Made by a program: the position numbers and the translations under genes. Shown here piece by piece: positions 13,101-28,100 of a stretch of 64,000 nucleotides of DNA. The notes beneath the pieces were generated by a model, which saw only the letters and a list, made by a program, of their open reading frames with translations, was not told the DNA's origin and did not search any database. Position 1 is the stretch's first letter; every line of letters begins with the position of its first letter. Source of the stretch: Pomphorhynchus laevis (taxonomy: Eukaryota; Acanthocephala; Palaeacanthocephala; Echinorhynchida; Pomphorhynchidae); contig WNNJ02002494.1 of assembly GCA_012934845.2 (NCBI GenBank), forward strand, positions 1-64,000, written 5' to 3'.

Positions 13101-16100
13101 GTCTATTTTCAAAATTAAAAGATCACTAGATCAGTTTCTGACCGACTATTATTGATTAAAGTCAAATCTGTAATAAAATCATAGACTACTCAAATACACA
13201 ATAATTCCTATTATTTCAAGTCTACTATTAAAACAATGTTATATTGTGGTTGACTTAAAAAGGAATTTATTTAGACGATATTTCGAAGAGTATAAGTATC
13301 ATTAGACAAATAAAGTACATGGCACGAAATAAAGATAACCAGTCATAGCAGGAAGCTGATACATCTAAATAAAAGCGAAACTAACTTATAGTTTGTTTAT
13401 TTTGCAAATAAAAGAGCGTCATTAATAGATAGGAAATGATAATAAATGGAAATTTAAAATTGAAATGAACTTATTGAGTAGACTAATATCACTTTTATCT
13501 ACATTTTTAAATCTGTAAATTGTAGAGCAATATATTCTTTAATATGATATTAACATTTACAGATGAGTTTCTACGTATTATAATAAATTTAAATATTATA
13601 TTAACGAAACAAATAATTTGATATAACCATTTAGATAATTTTACTTTTGAAATTTGACATTTAAAATATTGACTACCAAACTGCGAACGAAATGCCTACA
13701 GTAAAGATAACTATTTTTGAGAGTTCTTTGAGCAGTCGAATTTGTATAATAAAAAATGAAAGGAAAAATACAAACGGTATTTTAATTACATATTCAAAGA
13801 AAAAAATATAATTAAAAATTTGTATTTAAAGGAACATATATGTTTTTTATTGATTAGAAATATATAAACCATATCACAATATTTCTACTTTTAAAATGGT
13901 ACCAGCTACCGACTTCAGTAATCACTTTAGATCATTTGGCACAAGGTAGCAATTGTTAATCTTGAAAATAGCAACAATAGCTGCGTTAAAATTTAATATA
14001 TTTACTACGAAAAAACTAAGAAAATCTCTTTTGGTTTCTTTGAATAATACTTTGAATAATACTTTCAACAAACAAGAACAAACCTTATTGACCTTAACAA
14101 CCTTGACGTATATTACTTTTAAAATATTTATTTATTCAACTACTTTTTACAATAACATTAATCCATGGCATAAAATAAAACTATTCCTTCACAACATTAT
14201 AAACGTATAAATCATAATAAAAGTATTTTCGTACTTATCACTTCCAACGGGGCGCTTTTCAATAACATACGAAGTGATCGGACTACCGCCATCGTCTTTT
14301 GGTGGATTCCACCTTAATGTGCAACGATCATGATCTACCCCGGATACATCCAGTGGCCCGTCAGGTTTCAGAGGAACATCTTAACAATATGAAAATCAAT
14401 TGAATAATCAATTGAATAATTGAATTATATAAAAATTTATGTGAACTTATACTTAGACAATCCATACAAAATCCACGTGTGAAAATTAAGTAAATTGCGC
14501 TTTGATATAACAGAAATCTATTGCGAATAATAGCAATATAAATTAAATTTGAATCGGTGAAATAAACACATTTTCATGTGGTACAATTTTATAAAGACTC
14601 AAGTATCAATGCTTTACAGTAGTCAGGTGACAAAATTCATATGGTTTCTTTCAGTATTTGATTTAAGGTTTGAAATATCTTAATTTAGTTTTATAAACTT
14701 ACATTTAGGTAATATTATGCCATTACTTTACTCCTTATTGTTTGGCTTCAGCAGGAGATGATATCTCTCACTGAAAAATCTACTCAATGTGCAAAAAGGT
14801 TGCTAATAAATTATAAAATCATATTGATTTAAAATTAAAATTGTCCTTTTTAATTAGTTTGAATGAATGTATTATGTTTAGAATTTTGAAGACGAAATAG
14901 GTAGTAGCGACTCGTCAGATACGTTACTACCGTCGACTACACATAGCCAACGCGACATATCACCGGGTAAGCATTCACGGTAAATGCTTCAAGACAAGTG
15001 CTTTGAGACACAAATGCATGAGAAACGTTTATTCAAAAATCGCTTTGGTAGTACAATTTAAATTATATGTATATATTTCATTACACAGCATTCTTTACAA
15101 AAAAATTTAAAAAAATAATATTAATTTTAGTAAATATTTTTATATTTTTAATTTAAAAATTTGAATTCGCGACGCATTAACATTTTGCTGTACAAAATTT
15201 AATGTAAATTCGAAAAATACTTTCTCGAATATTTCTCCTTGAAGGTTTGAATAGATAGTTCATCAAAACATATAAAGTAAGTGACCTATAACAATCGAAT
15301 GTATTCTTCATTCTACTTATGATATTACAAGCACGTCACTGCTTGAAAAAACCATATTTGCCTGATAAAATTTTCAAATATGGCGAAAAGTCGTTTTCTA
15401 CATTAAACGAAACGATAGATAAATTTTCTTTAAACACAATTACGTTCTGGTTAGTCCGAGGTTTCTTAATCTATGGGTCATGACCCACCAAGTGGGTCAC
15501 GGAAAGAGTTTTTGTGAGTCACAAACATTCTACTCTGTAAAACATTCAAATAAAATGAAAGATTGTTTCTCTCATATTGATAATTTTAGATTGTTCATCT
15601 CATCATGACATCAAAGAGTAAGTTTCGGTTAGACACCGTGATTCTTTTTATGTCAGTTCAAACAAATGGCAAAATAACAAACTAAATACGAAAGAATTTA
15701 TCAGATAATTGTAGCATTTGATGCTCTTTTTTAGAAGCTTATAATTAAATGTTCGACTTGCATATTTTCACCTATGGCATGGAGGTGCATTGACTCAATA
15801 ATTAACATGTTATTAAAAATGTCAGGTTCTTTTTTAAGTGTTTTGATATCAGCAAATTTATATGACAGTTTCTATCAAGACGAAGTCAAGAAATACAGAT
15901 TATTCACTCTTAAAATAATTAGAATTAATTTTAAATATTTTTATAAGCGACACGCTTAAATGCAGATTGGACTTTGCCTAAACGCAGATTCCAAGTTTTC
16001 ATCTAGATAAACAGTTGACTGTTGGAATTGAAGCATTCTTCTGTTTTAAATTAACCGACAACATAGATCATGAGAAAGGTTGTTTGGATTATTTTGTATA

Positions 16101-19100
16101 AAGTCATCATATATTTTGTGTTTTAGCTTTTAAACTAACCTGGAAGTTTAATCTGGCGAAAAAATTAGGTTCAAATAACAAATTCTAAAATGTGAGTAAA
16201 TGTTATACCTAGTAATCAAATACTTTATATTTATAATATATTTGTTTTAGATTATTAAAAGTCATATTAGCTTTTTTATGGTTGGCTTGTATTATAGGAA
16301 AACCGGAAGCATAAAATAGCAAAGCGAAATTATTTACAAAAGTGTTAAATTATTTGTAAGATTTTGAAAGAAGAGAACTTAAATATTACTTTAATATTAC
16401 CTAGGACATTAACAAGGAAGCTTGCAGATACGACTCCTTCACTATTTTTTAATAAAATCTTATATACTCCACAATCATCTCGTTTAGCGCACTTGCTTCC
16501 AACAGTCACAACCCCATTTTCAGCCTAGAAAAGCGTAAATATGCAGAACGTTAACAAATTATTTAGTCAACCTTAGCGGTATAAATGTCATCGGATATTA
16601 CGGGTGTATTGTCATGAATGCATTCTACGGCAGGCTCTGGAACTGCTGTGTATTGAGCTGAAGCGAAGAACGGCTGACCCGCTCTTACAGTAATATCCTT
16701 CAATTTTGAGATGTTAGAGAACGCCGGCGGAGCTTAACATTAGTGTAAAAATAATTTCAAAATCCAAAAACGTGGTGTATAAAAAATGATTAATAATTGA
16801 AATATTTTAATCACATAGCGATTTTAATAAACTGATATAATTTTCATATCTATCTTTGAAAAATATTTCAGTCGAGACTATGTTCGAATAATATTGAGTC
16901 ACTTTAATGTTTAGGTGGCAAAATTGAAATTGTAATTGTATACTTTCTAAAATTCACACCATTTTTTGATGCGGCAATAATTCAGTCTTTTCTTGCATCA
17001 ATTAAACATTATACATTAAGAAATAAACTTTGTTGTTTACACTTTTATCGATATTTCGTTTATATTTCTTTTTAATAATAATGTAACCTAAAAATAACAA
17101 ATTTCTTTTCGATTGATACAAATCAAAAATGTAATAATTAATAATAAATAATAAGCAAATCAAAACAATAATTAAAAATAATTAATAACGTAATAATTAA
17201 TTAATAAATAATTAAAAAATTTGAAATATTTTTATAAAATTGCATTTATCACCCAAATATAATTAAATAAAAAATACATAAATAAATGTATTTATTTTGA
17301 AACAAATAAGATTAAATCTTAGATTTAAAGTTAGAAATACTATAAATTTAATTTATGCTTAATAGAAAAATATAAAAAATAAAACATGAATATTATCATC
17401 AGATAATGAATCACATCTGACTCATCTTGTGTTAAATAGAAAACTCATAATGTGTTTCAGCTAATTTTCACAGCCTAGCATTTCAGCATTTCTGAATAAA
17501 TAAATTGAAATAAGCAAAATATTGAAATATGGTTTTAAACTGTGTTAATTTTTTATATTGAGCTAACGCTAAATATAAAGAATTATATAATTCCATTAAT
17601 CGCAATTTATTAATTCCATTTATCGTAATTTTGAAAATTAAAATTATAACTTTAATTTGTATAATTTTATTTATTGTACTTTAAAATTGATCGCGTTTTG
17701 TTTGAATCATATGTGGAAGAGCTCAATGAATCCATAATATCAATTCAATTGATATTAATTAATTATTTAATTGATATTAATTATCAATTAAATTAACTTT
17801 CGATCTCGAGTAAAATTTGTATATTAATTCAAACTCTCTGTTTGCGGCAGTTCATCAGGACAATTATTCCTCTCTACTCTTCGCATCAATTTATAGTTTA
17901 ATTTTATAAATTACAATTTAATTTCTGTGAATAATGCTTTTGCATTTTCAGTTTCCCGGTAAAAATTTATATTTCTTAAGTAGCGATATAAATTATAATT
18001 AAATGAATTATCATATTTGAAGTTTCTGAAGTAGAATATACAAATTCTTTTGTAGTACATTTTCTATTTCAATATTTCTGTAACATTTGTGTTTTTAACA
18101 TGCAAAATGCAACTGATTTTAGGTTCGTAATATAAGGAAATGAAGACTTAAATATTTTCAAAATATTATGAGAGACAATTTATTAACAAATCTGCACTGC
18201 ATCTTTCAGTGTTGGGAGAAATCAAAAAAGAATAAATCGACAAAATATTTCTTAAAGTTCTCGAGGATAATATATTTTTCTGGAATAAATTGCTCAAATG
18301 TTAATAATCAAACCATCGTAGGCAATACCTTAAATTATAATATTAGCGGATATTTGAAGTAATGCCACTTAGCCCAGTTCATAGCCATAAAGTCCTTTAC
18401 TTAAATACCCATGTATTTTGTAGACCGTAAGTTAGGATTGCTTTTATCTTAACTTATTAAAGAATTATCTTTTACGAGATAATTTTGAGATATCTAGTTT
18501 TAAGATAGCTTGTTGTATCTTTCCCTGTTCTAGCAATTCAATGCATGCATAACGAATTGATAGTTTACATTCTATTATATTAATATCATATTATATAATG
18601 ATAATATAGTGATGTAATGTTTAATTATATTAATAATATATAACATAATATATTAATGCCATATTATGATAATATATAATGACAATATTCAATGATAACA
18701 CAACTCTAAATAAAGTATTTAGTTTAATCTAAATATTGCACCAGATAATATCTGTTACAAATACATAAATTAAATGTGTAAGGTGTTTGTATTAAACGTA
18801 TTGATGCATTAAATTACAAATGAGCATTTCAAAGTTAGTTAAGATTTTACAGAAATCAAACTTACATGGTGGATCTTTGATTGTGACAACGTCAGAGGGT
18901 GAACTTGGAGTGCCTGGACCGGCAGAGTTTTCGGCACGTATTCTGAAACTGACTTCACTACCTTCTTTCAGCTTTGGTATTGTTAATTGCTTATCTCGTC
19001 CGTTTGCTTCCCCGACAGAAATCCAGTCACCATTATTTGTACGCATTTCGATATCGTATTTTGTAATTTTATCACCACCATTATCCTCGGGTGGTTTCCA

Positions 19101-22100
19101 AGTTATTGTGGCTGATTCATGATCAACATGTGTAACTACAGGTGATTCCGTTGGTCCCGGTGGATTAATAGGTGAGACAGCCTTTTGTTGTTTAGATGGA
19201 TGACTTGCATCACCTAGGCCACCATCATTTTCTGCACGTACCCGGAATTCATATGGATGATTCGGCTTTAATCCCGTTGCTGTAAATTGTGTTCCGGTCA
19301 CAGGCTTAGTTGTTGCAGGTATCCAATCACCACGACCATCTCGCATCTCTACAACGTAGCCTACGATAAAAACACAAATTAGAACTTTAATTACTATAAG
19401 AGTAAATTAATATACCTGAAATGGGATTGCCGCCATCGTTTAAAGGTTTCTCCCATTCAATTGAAATATGATCTGTATCAAAATCGGTAATAATAGGTTC
19501 ACTCGGAGCGGATGGTACATCTACAAACACAGTTTTGAATTTATCTAATAGACAAATGTTTGTCAATAACATCAATTGGACCTTACAAAAATCTAGATTT
19601 GTAAAAATGTCGATTTTTTGAAAATAATATTATTTAATAATTTAATATTTTTAGAGAAAGCATTTTATTTACAGCAAAAGAGAAATAAACAATATCACCA
19701 AAATTTGACTGTGAAGTTTCAATTAATATTATAATATTTAATAATTTAATATTATAATAATATTGTTATAGTTAGAATATTACTGTTTGCATCAACTTAG
19801 TAATTAATCACATCAAATTCAAAAGCTACAAAACATAACTTTATTTGATTATAAAATCACTAAAAGCAAGAATAATGTTTTAATAGCTATTGTTGAATTG
19901 ATGATGCACGATTCTCAAAAAACTTTTGACATTTAATCTGGCAAATTACGCAATGCAAAGCTGTTTAATATACAGTCTTTATTTATGCAAAATATGTTTG
20001 AAGTTTATAACTATATGGTTCAGTATCGGAATTTAAAGAAACGGTCAAAAAAGTAAATCTGATTAGGTCAATTAACAATGGCAAATTTATAGAACTGACT
20101 TTTATTAATATTGAAGGATTCGTTACCTCAAAAATTATAAAATACATTGGTTTTGGAGATTACTTTATTTTATTTACGGGTGGTGGGATCGATATTGTGA
20201 CACGTGAAATTTTTTCTTCGTATAACGAAACAAAAACGTTCAAATTCATAAAATGAGTTGAAGTAAATTCTGAGAGTCAAACTACAGCGCCTGGGCAAAT
20301 GTAAATTTTCCTTTTTCTTTCTTTTTCACGCTATCAATAAGATTTAGATTGGTTACACTGGTATAACATAAAGATCACTATAAAATGATTTATTTTTCTG
20401 TTTTTATTGTTTTTGTAGATTTACATGAACGATAAGAGCAAAAAATTCACAAAATTCACAATATTTCAATAGCTCCAGATATAATTTTTAGAAAAATGCG
20501 AGCAGATTATTAGATAACCAGTTTAGTTAATTGGTTATGCAATTGGTTAACTGGTTTAGTTAACAGTTACACGATTTTTCATATCGCCACAAAAAGTATA
20601 TTGGTCAAACAGGCTAATCATTCCAGAACAAAGAAACATAAATATGGACTTAAACAAGATCGAAGTACCGCTATTGTTGAACACAGTATAAGGTTAGATT
20701 ACAAAATTGATTTTAATATTGTTGTTTCATTGAAAGAAAACACTGTTTGGATGAAATAATACTTAAAACCCATAATATATCAAATAATAAAGCAGATAAT
20801 TTATTGAATATTTTGTAACTATGTTGTAAACTATGATTTTGTTTTATTCGTATTTTTGTTTTTCGTTTTGACGTTTTTGTAATTTTTGTGTTGTGCCTTC
20901 AAAAGTCGCCGATGTGTAAAAAATACTATATGTCTAATTTTCAAGAATACGAAGTTCAAGAATTCAATTGTTCAATTTTTGCAAATCTTCGAATAATTAC
21001 ATAACGCCACCAAGTAGATGTAACAATGAAATGTTGAAAATTGTGTACAGATGAATATAAAATGAACAACATTTGAAGAACAAATTGATAAAAAAATTTT
21101 AAAAGAGGTTTTTATGTTGTACGTTTTATTTTTATACAGCAGCCAGCGAAGTATAAAAATAAATTAGTATTTTATTGATCCTGCTCCAAAATTCTCAATT
21201 AAAAAATGGATCAACATCATTTATTTTTAATATTCGTTTGTTACTACATCGCATCACATAATTAAACTTAAAAGTTTAAGTTGATATCTAATTAAACAGT
21301 TTTGATCAAAATAAACTTAACGAAATATCAACAGTCACATGTAATATAATACTATTTAATAAAAATCTAAATATCATCTGATATAATTAATATGACACAA
21401 TCATTTCATATATTAAATGCGATTAATAAATATATTTTTATCAAACTAAAGCAATTTAATGTCAGTTATAGAAGTTAAAAAAAATGATGTTGCTTTGCTA
21501 ATACTGGTTAGCTTATAAGTTAGAACATTCAAATAAATTTTAAAATATATCGCGACTCAATTGCTTTTAATTTTAATAACAATTAGTGTAAGTTATCTTC
21601 ATTAATTAATTAATAGAAACGTTTCGAAAATAATAATATTAATAATAACAATATAGATATATTAATAATTAATACAAATTACAGTTGAAAAATATTAATA
21701 AAATGAAAACGTTACAACAATTCAGTAAAGTTTTGAGTTTATAGTAATTCCTACAATTAATACTACAATTAATCAACTGTTCTGTTAAATAAAGCCATAA
21801 TGCCACTGTTAATCAATAAATAATTAAAATAAATATAAAATGTTTGCATACCATCCGATATTTGATCGAGAGTCAAATTGACTATTTACCATGAAACATA
21901 TAAATAACTTATAAGTTATGTACTGAATATTCAATACTGAATATGAAGTTTAATATAAATATATGTTTAATTTTTATATAATATTAATATATATAATATT
22001 CAAATATATTTATACATAATCTAATATGAAAAAATTATAATAAATGAATAAAAAATAACGAACCAAACGATGAACTTAACTTAATTTTGAATGATAATAC

Positions 22101-25100
22101 TGAATATGAAGTTTAATAAAATAATGTCTTAAATATTAATATAAAATATAAATATTTTATGGTAGTAAAAGCAACAATTAAGCTTACCGTAAGGTGGTTT
22201 AATAAGCACCGGACTGATAGTTTGAAGGGGTTCCGACAATCCGGATTTATTTTCAGCTTTTACTCTAAAGTTGTAATTCTGCATTGGCTCCAATTTATCT
22301 GCAATTATTTTTGTATCATAAGGATCACATGTCCCTACGGGCTCCCATGTCGTACTGCCCTCTTTGCATTTCTCTACAACATACCCTAAATTAAAAAATA
22401 ACAAACGTTTTAGTGAAATAGAAAATGTATATATTTTACCTGTTATGGCAGAACCACCGTTATCTTCAGGAATGTCCCATTTCAATGTAGTGGATATTTT
22501 CGTGGTATTACTTGGTACAAGGGGGTCCATACATTGACTGGGTACATCTAAAAATAAAAAATTCGATTTTATTCTATACTTTTGAATAGAAATTACTGCT
22601 TGTATACTTCAAATGACAATTTATAAAATGCTATTCTTATCTATTAGAATTTATGTAAACGCTAGTACAGAAGACTTGATATCTTATGTTAGAATTTTAT
22701 TTTAATATATTTAAAAATTGATTTATTAATTAAATAAAATCTAGTCAATAATCACTTAAATTTACATTTATCATTGAATACTAGAGTAATAAACTTACTT
22801 TTCATTGAACTGAAGAATAAAAAGTTTTTTTTCATTTAATGTTTAATATTGATTCTGATGTAGTCAATTCATAAAAATTGGTTTTTATTTTAATTCATCA
22901 GAAGAAATACATCATTAGCGCGTATTTGACCCCGCTGCTATGCTGGGTCGAGGAATAGTGGTCGCAACATGATAACATAGCAGTTCTTCTTGATGACCTC
23001 TAATCCTTATTCTTACACATTGTCTGTTATTTATTAGTCAATTCATAACTATTGACGTTTTATGGATGAATAATAAATAATATACTTTATATTGGGATAG
23101 GATAGTAGATAATCAAATATCATTAGGGAAATACGTTATTATCATGTAATTGGCCCCTGCTATGTTGCGTCGAGAAATAGGGGTTCCAATCTGATAACAT
23201 TGCAGTTCCTCCCGATAGCATATAATCCTAATTATGATACAACGTACGTTATTTATTAGTTAATTCACAAAAATTGACTTTTATTTAAAATTTTATTTTA
23301 TTATGACTTGATATAAATTATAAAAGATTTTATAAAAATTATTTATTTTATTATTCAATAAATAAAAAAAATATTTATTTTATTTTATATTTATTCTTAT
23401 ATAACAAGTATTTATTATTTATAATTGTTTTATGATTTGTTAGAATATAATAAGCTAATTGGGACTCAGTAAGCTGATTTAATTTATTAGTCAAATTTTA
23501 GATAGCTAACTGCTATCAGTATCAGGACGAAAAAAATGTTCTTGTTTTGATGACGACGAAATAAATAATTATATTAACTCTTTCCTGTTCAATCAAAAAT
23601 TAAAACAAATGAGAGAGCATTCATAATATAAACTTGTTATTTTTTGTTTTCAATGGAGATATACATTTTCTGATTCTCGGAAACAAGAGCCATTTCAATT
23701 ACCACTTTGTTGTTTTGTACAACAAAGTTTCGGTCAAACTTTGATTGAAAAGTAAGAAGTTTTTTTAAAAACGTTTTTTTTTGTTAAAGGGAAAACAAAA
23801 TCCAGACAGTTGAATTTTAGGTTGGATTCAATCGTATCATCTATTTTATCTTTCGCTTTAACTATCTTAAAAGTGTTAAACCAAAAACTTGTGGTTTAAG
23901 AAAAAATGCGACAAAATTTAATGAATTTTCAATTTTGTAAACTAATTTTAAAACAAAACAAAGCGTTTGAAAGTTTTTGTATAATGAATATTAAAAAAAT
24001 ATTCCAATTCCTCAAAGTATCAAGTTATAAAATACAATGTTAAAAACATTTTATTATAAATTTAAAAATTTATAATAACATTTTAAAATTTATTTTATTA
24101 TACATTTAAAAATGTGGAACTTAATAACCAAATTAAAAACGCTTCGTAGTTAAATAATATTATAAATTACGATATTTATAATATTAGTTATATAATAATA
24201 AATATATTATTAATATATTATTATTTAATTCACGTTTTGTTAAACGTGAATTAATTCATTTATAATTTATTAATAAATTATAAATAAACTATAAAACACA
24301 GAGCCACAATAATTAAATATACAGAGCCTTTGTAAATGTCGCGAAAAATAATATAGACTGATTAAAACGTTATCTAAGAATGACATTGAATTGACATCAT
24401 TTATAAATTGATAATTACCTTGAACAATAACTTTGATACTAGCTTCATCCTCTCCTTGATCGTTCTTGATGCTCACTTTATAGTTACCTGAATCGCTTCT
24501 GCGTGTAATTGGGACAGAAAGTGTTGTATTTTCATCAACATCTTCGATTCTAATTAAATTGAGACATTAAAGATATTCAACTTCTAGTCAAAATGCATAC
24601 TTCACACTTGTCCCAAATGGTTCGTTATCCTTTGTCCATGTAACAACATTGTTTGGAGAACCGACATAATCAAGACTAATTTCCAATGGTTCGCCGGCAT
24701 TAATTCGAATTTCCCTTTGACCACTGATAGTAGGAATTTTTCCATCGTCTATTTTCGGCGCCTCTAAATTACAAACCAATTTATAACAAACTGTCAAAAG
24801 TGAAATAGTCTGATAGTGAAAGGTTCAGTCATTATCCAATTCTGATAGTTAAATCATCTCAAGTCATCATGAATAAAAGTTTACTTATTGACTATTAATA
24901 AAGGACTAGAAAAAATACATCGATTTGTCTCAAAATTAATTATTAATTCATATACTCAACTGGTTTACTATTATGTCAATCAGAGCTTAATCTGTAAGTA
25001 AGCAAAACAAGACATTATTATTCGAATATTCCCTAGTATTTCAGTAATTTAATGTTAATTAAACATCTGATTAAATTGGTATAAATTATATAAGTTCATC

Positions 25101-28100
25101 TCTGTAAACGATCACCTACAACGTAGAACAACAAGATGTGATGACGGTAAAGTCATTGAAATATTATTTAAACTATAATGCACACAAATAATTTTAGCTG
25201 ATGTATTCAGTACTTTAGTACCGAATTCTTTCTGATAATAGCATCCATAAAATAACGTTTCACCGATTCTTAAATTAGTTCAAATAAATCTAGTAGATAA
25301 TTTCAGTATTACCTTTTTCTGGTTTAGCCAATACAACTCCAGTAGAAGGACTTGCATCACCTGCTCCTGCCTTATTAACAGCCTTTACCCTGTACTCGTA
25401 CGGAGCATTGGCCTTGACTTGGTTGTCTGTAAATTTTAAGCCCTAGAATAGAAAATATCACAATGACAGCGCGATCCTTAAAATAAGCCACACTAGTTTC
25501 AAGTGGATAAATACTTATATTTGATATCATTAGATGATTGATAAAATCTAGAAATACTAGTTTAATATAAATTTAACGGTTTTAAAGAAATCGATTTTAT
25601 TTCAAATTCATATATATTCTATTATATTTTTATCTAATCTATTCCCAAACATATTAGGGAATATATTAGGAAGATTGGGGATTTTTAAACGTAGGGTTCC
25701 GACATATAATTCATGACTCTTAAACAAATAAAGCAAGAATACCGTAATGTAATCGTCTCTATGTACTGGCTTCCATGATCCCGATTCGGATTCTTTTCTT
25801 TCGACAATGTATCCTACAACTGGTGCTCCACCATCGTCTTCAGGCTGCTTCCACTCAATTACGATATGTTTTCGATCTCTATTGACTACATTTGGCTTAT
25901 TTGTAGCTCCAGGTCGATCTAATAAAAATAAACATTTAGATTGAGAAATTTTAATGTAAATGAACCGTAAGGATTCTTTGCAACTATCGGTTCATCAGTG
26001 ACAAGCGGCTCTCCTACTCCAACCGAATTTTCAGCCATAACACGAAAATCATACTGTCGACCTTCTTTCAAGTTAGTAACTTTCAACCGAGTGCCACTAG
26101 TCGTTCCAGCTGGAGTCCACTGTCCTCCGACTTCTCGCTTTTCAATTACATACGATCTAAATGTAATTAAATGATGATGTAAATAAAGACATTATTTATT
26201 TAGTAACTGTATAGGTTTGCCCCCATCGTCATCCGGCGGCTCCCATGATAAAACAGCGGAATCACTAGTTACGTCGGCAACTTTAAGAGGCTTCTTCATT
26301 TTACCCGGAGGACCTTAATTCGGTAGAAATTTTAAAAATTGCCAAATATCACGAATAAAAACAAAACGACAGCTTATCTCTTGGTAATAATATGAATTAT
26401 AAGATATGCGGTACATCTGAATGCTTTCATTAGGGAATTTCGTTTTAGATAGAAAGCAAAATAGCACTAAAGTTTGAACTGATAGTCAACATTAAGAACT
26501 GCAATATTTTTAAATTACAGTTGCGCATAAATATTCTATTTAAGTAATTAATTAATAATTATAATATATTTATTAAATATTATTTAATAATTATATTCTA
26601 TTAAATAATAAAGGCAAATCATGATTATTAATTATAGTAAATCAGTGTAGATCAAAGATGGATTAAATGCGTAAAATATACTTGTAATCGAGTATATAAA
26701 ACACAAGTTAGTAAGAACTTTGCTATTGATAAAGAGGATGGATTTAGAACTTAAAACTTGGGCATTAAAGCTTACCTTTGTAAATTGTTATAGATATATT
26801 TTTGTGGAGGCAGCAACGGTTTAATGCAATATTATTTAGCTTGACATTTTTAAAACACGGCCTTTTACGTCCTAATTTATTAAATACAGATCATTTTTTT
26901 ATTCTTCACCAGCAATAAATGTAACAATAAAATCACATTATGGTATTTTATAAATTATTAAAACCAATTATTAGTCTAAATTACAACGGGTGTCTTAAAT
27001 ATCTGCTGCCTTATTGGCAGCAAGTATTTTACAATAGGTTAGGACTGGTATTCCACGAAGCAATATTAAAAATATTTGATATTTTTAAAAACGGATGTTT
27101 TTAAAATATCATTTGATGTTCTACTAACGACGACATCTAAAAATGTTAATCTATAATCTAATTCTAATTTTATTATCCACTGAATATTTTAATCAAAACA
27201 ATTTATTGCTCTTAATATGTCCTGGATACATCAATTGTGTTATCACAAATAGCAAACGTATCATCGACATATCTAATCCACAAAATAGTAATTTTATGAC
27301 GATGCTAATAAAAGTTAACGAAATATCAAAAATAATTTTGTATTTTCTTTGAACCAGCTCTAACAATTATTTCAAAAAATTTAAATTTATGGCTTTAACT
27401 TAAAGATAATTTATTTCCTTATACAAATACTTAAGTATTTGTTAAGAATTGATTAAAAGATCAATTGATTTAAATTTATTAATAGAATCGTATCACAAAT
27501 TGAAAAATTAACAGAAAAAAGTTAAACGAGTAAACACTTTCTGTCAATTTCACTTTAGAATTAAAATTAAACATTAATTTTCATCAGATTAGATAAATAT
27601 TATAAACACAAATTTGGTAAATTGAACCGATTCTTAAAAATAATGAATTGATTAATTCAATATTTGAGATTATAAATAATAAATTATTTATAATTAAATT
27701 AAACATTTGCAGCAAGCTGGTATCCGAAAAAGAAATATTTGTTTAAAACAAAATCATTGTAAACTTACAAAGATGCAGAAACAAAAGGACATGTTTTGAA
27801 TTATAACTAATCCCAATCAACTTACCTAAAACAACAACATTTGCCTTGGCGGAATCAGCTCCTGCACTATTACTAAGAGTAATTTTATAAATTCCAACGT
27901 CAGCTCTGGTCGCATCTTTGATAATTAGCTCACACATTTTATCATCAAAGTTTATCTTCATTCTATCAGTTAGCTGGATTTCCTTTAAATAAAAAATCAA
28001 ATGAATAATCTTATCACAACGATGGTTAACTGCCAGAATACAGCTAGAAATCTCTATAAAAAATTATGTCTTCAAACATTAAAATTCGATTCTAAAACAA

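Noticed and set aside
13953-14210. 85-codon plus-strand frame
   Set aside because: Low-complexity A+T-rich translation without motif or neighbouring exon signals.
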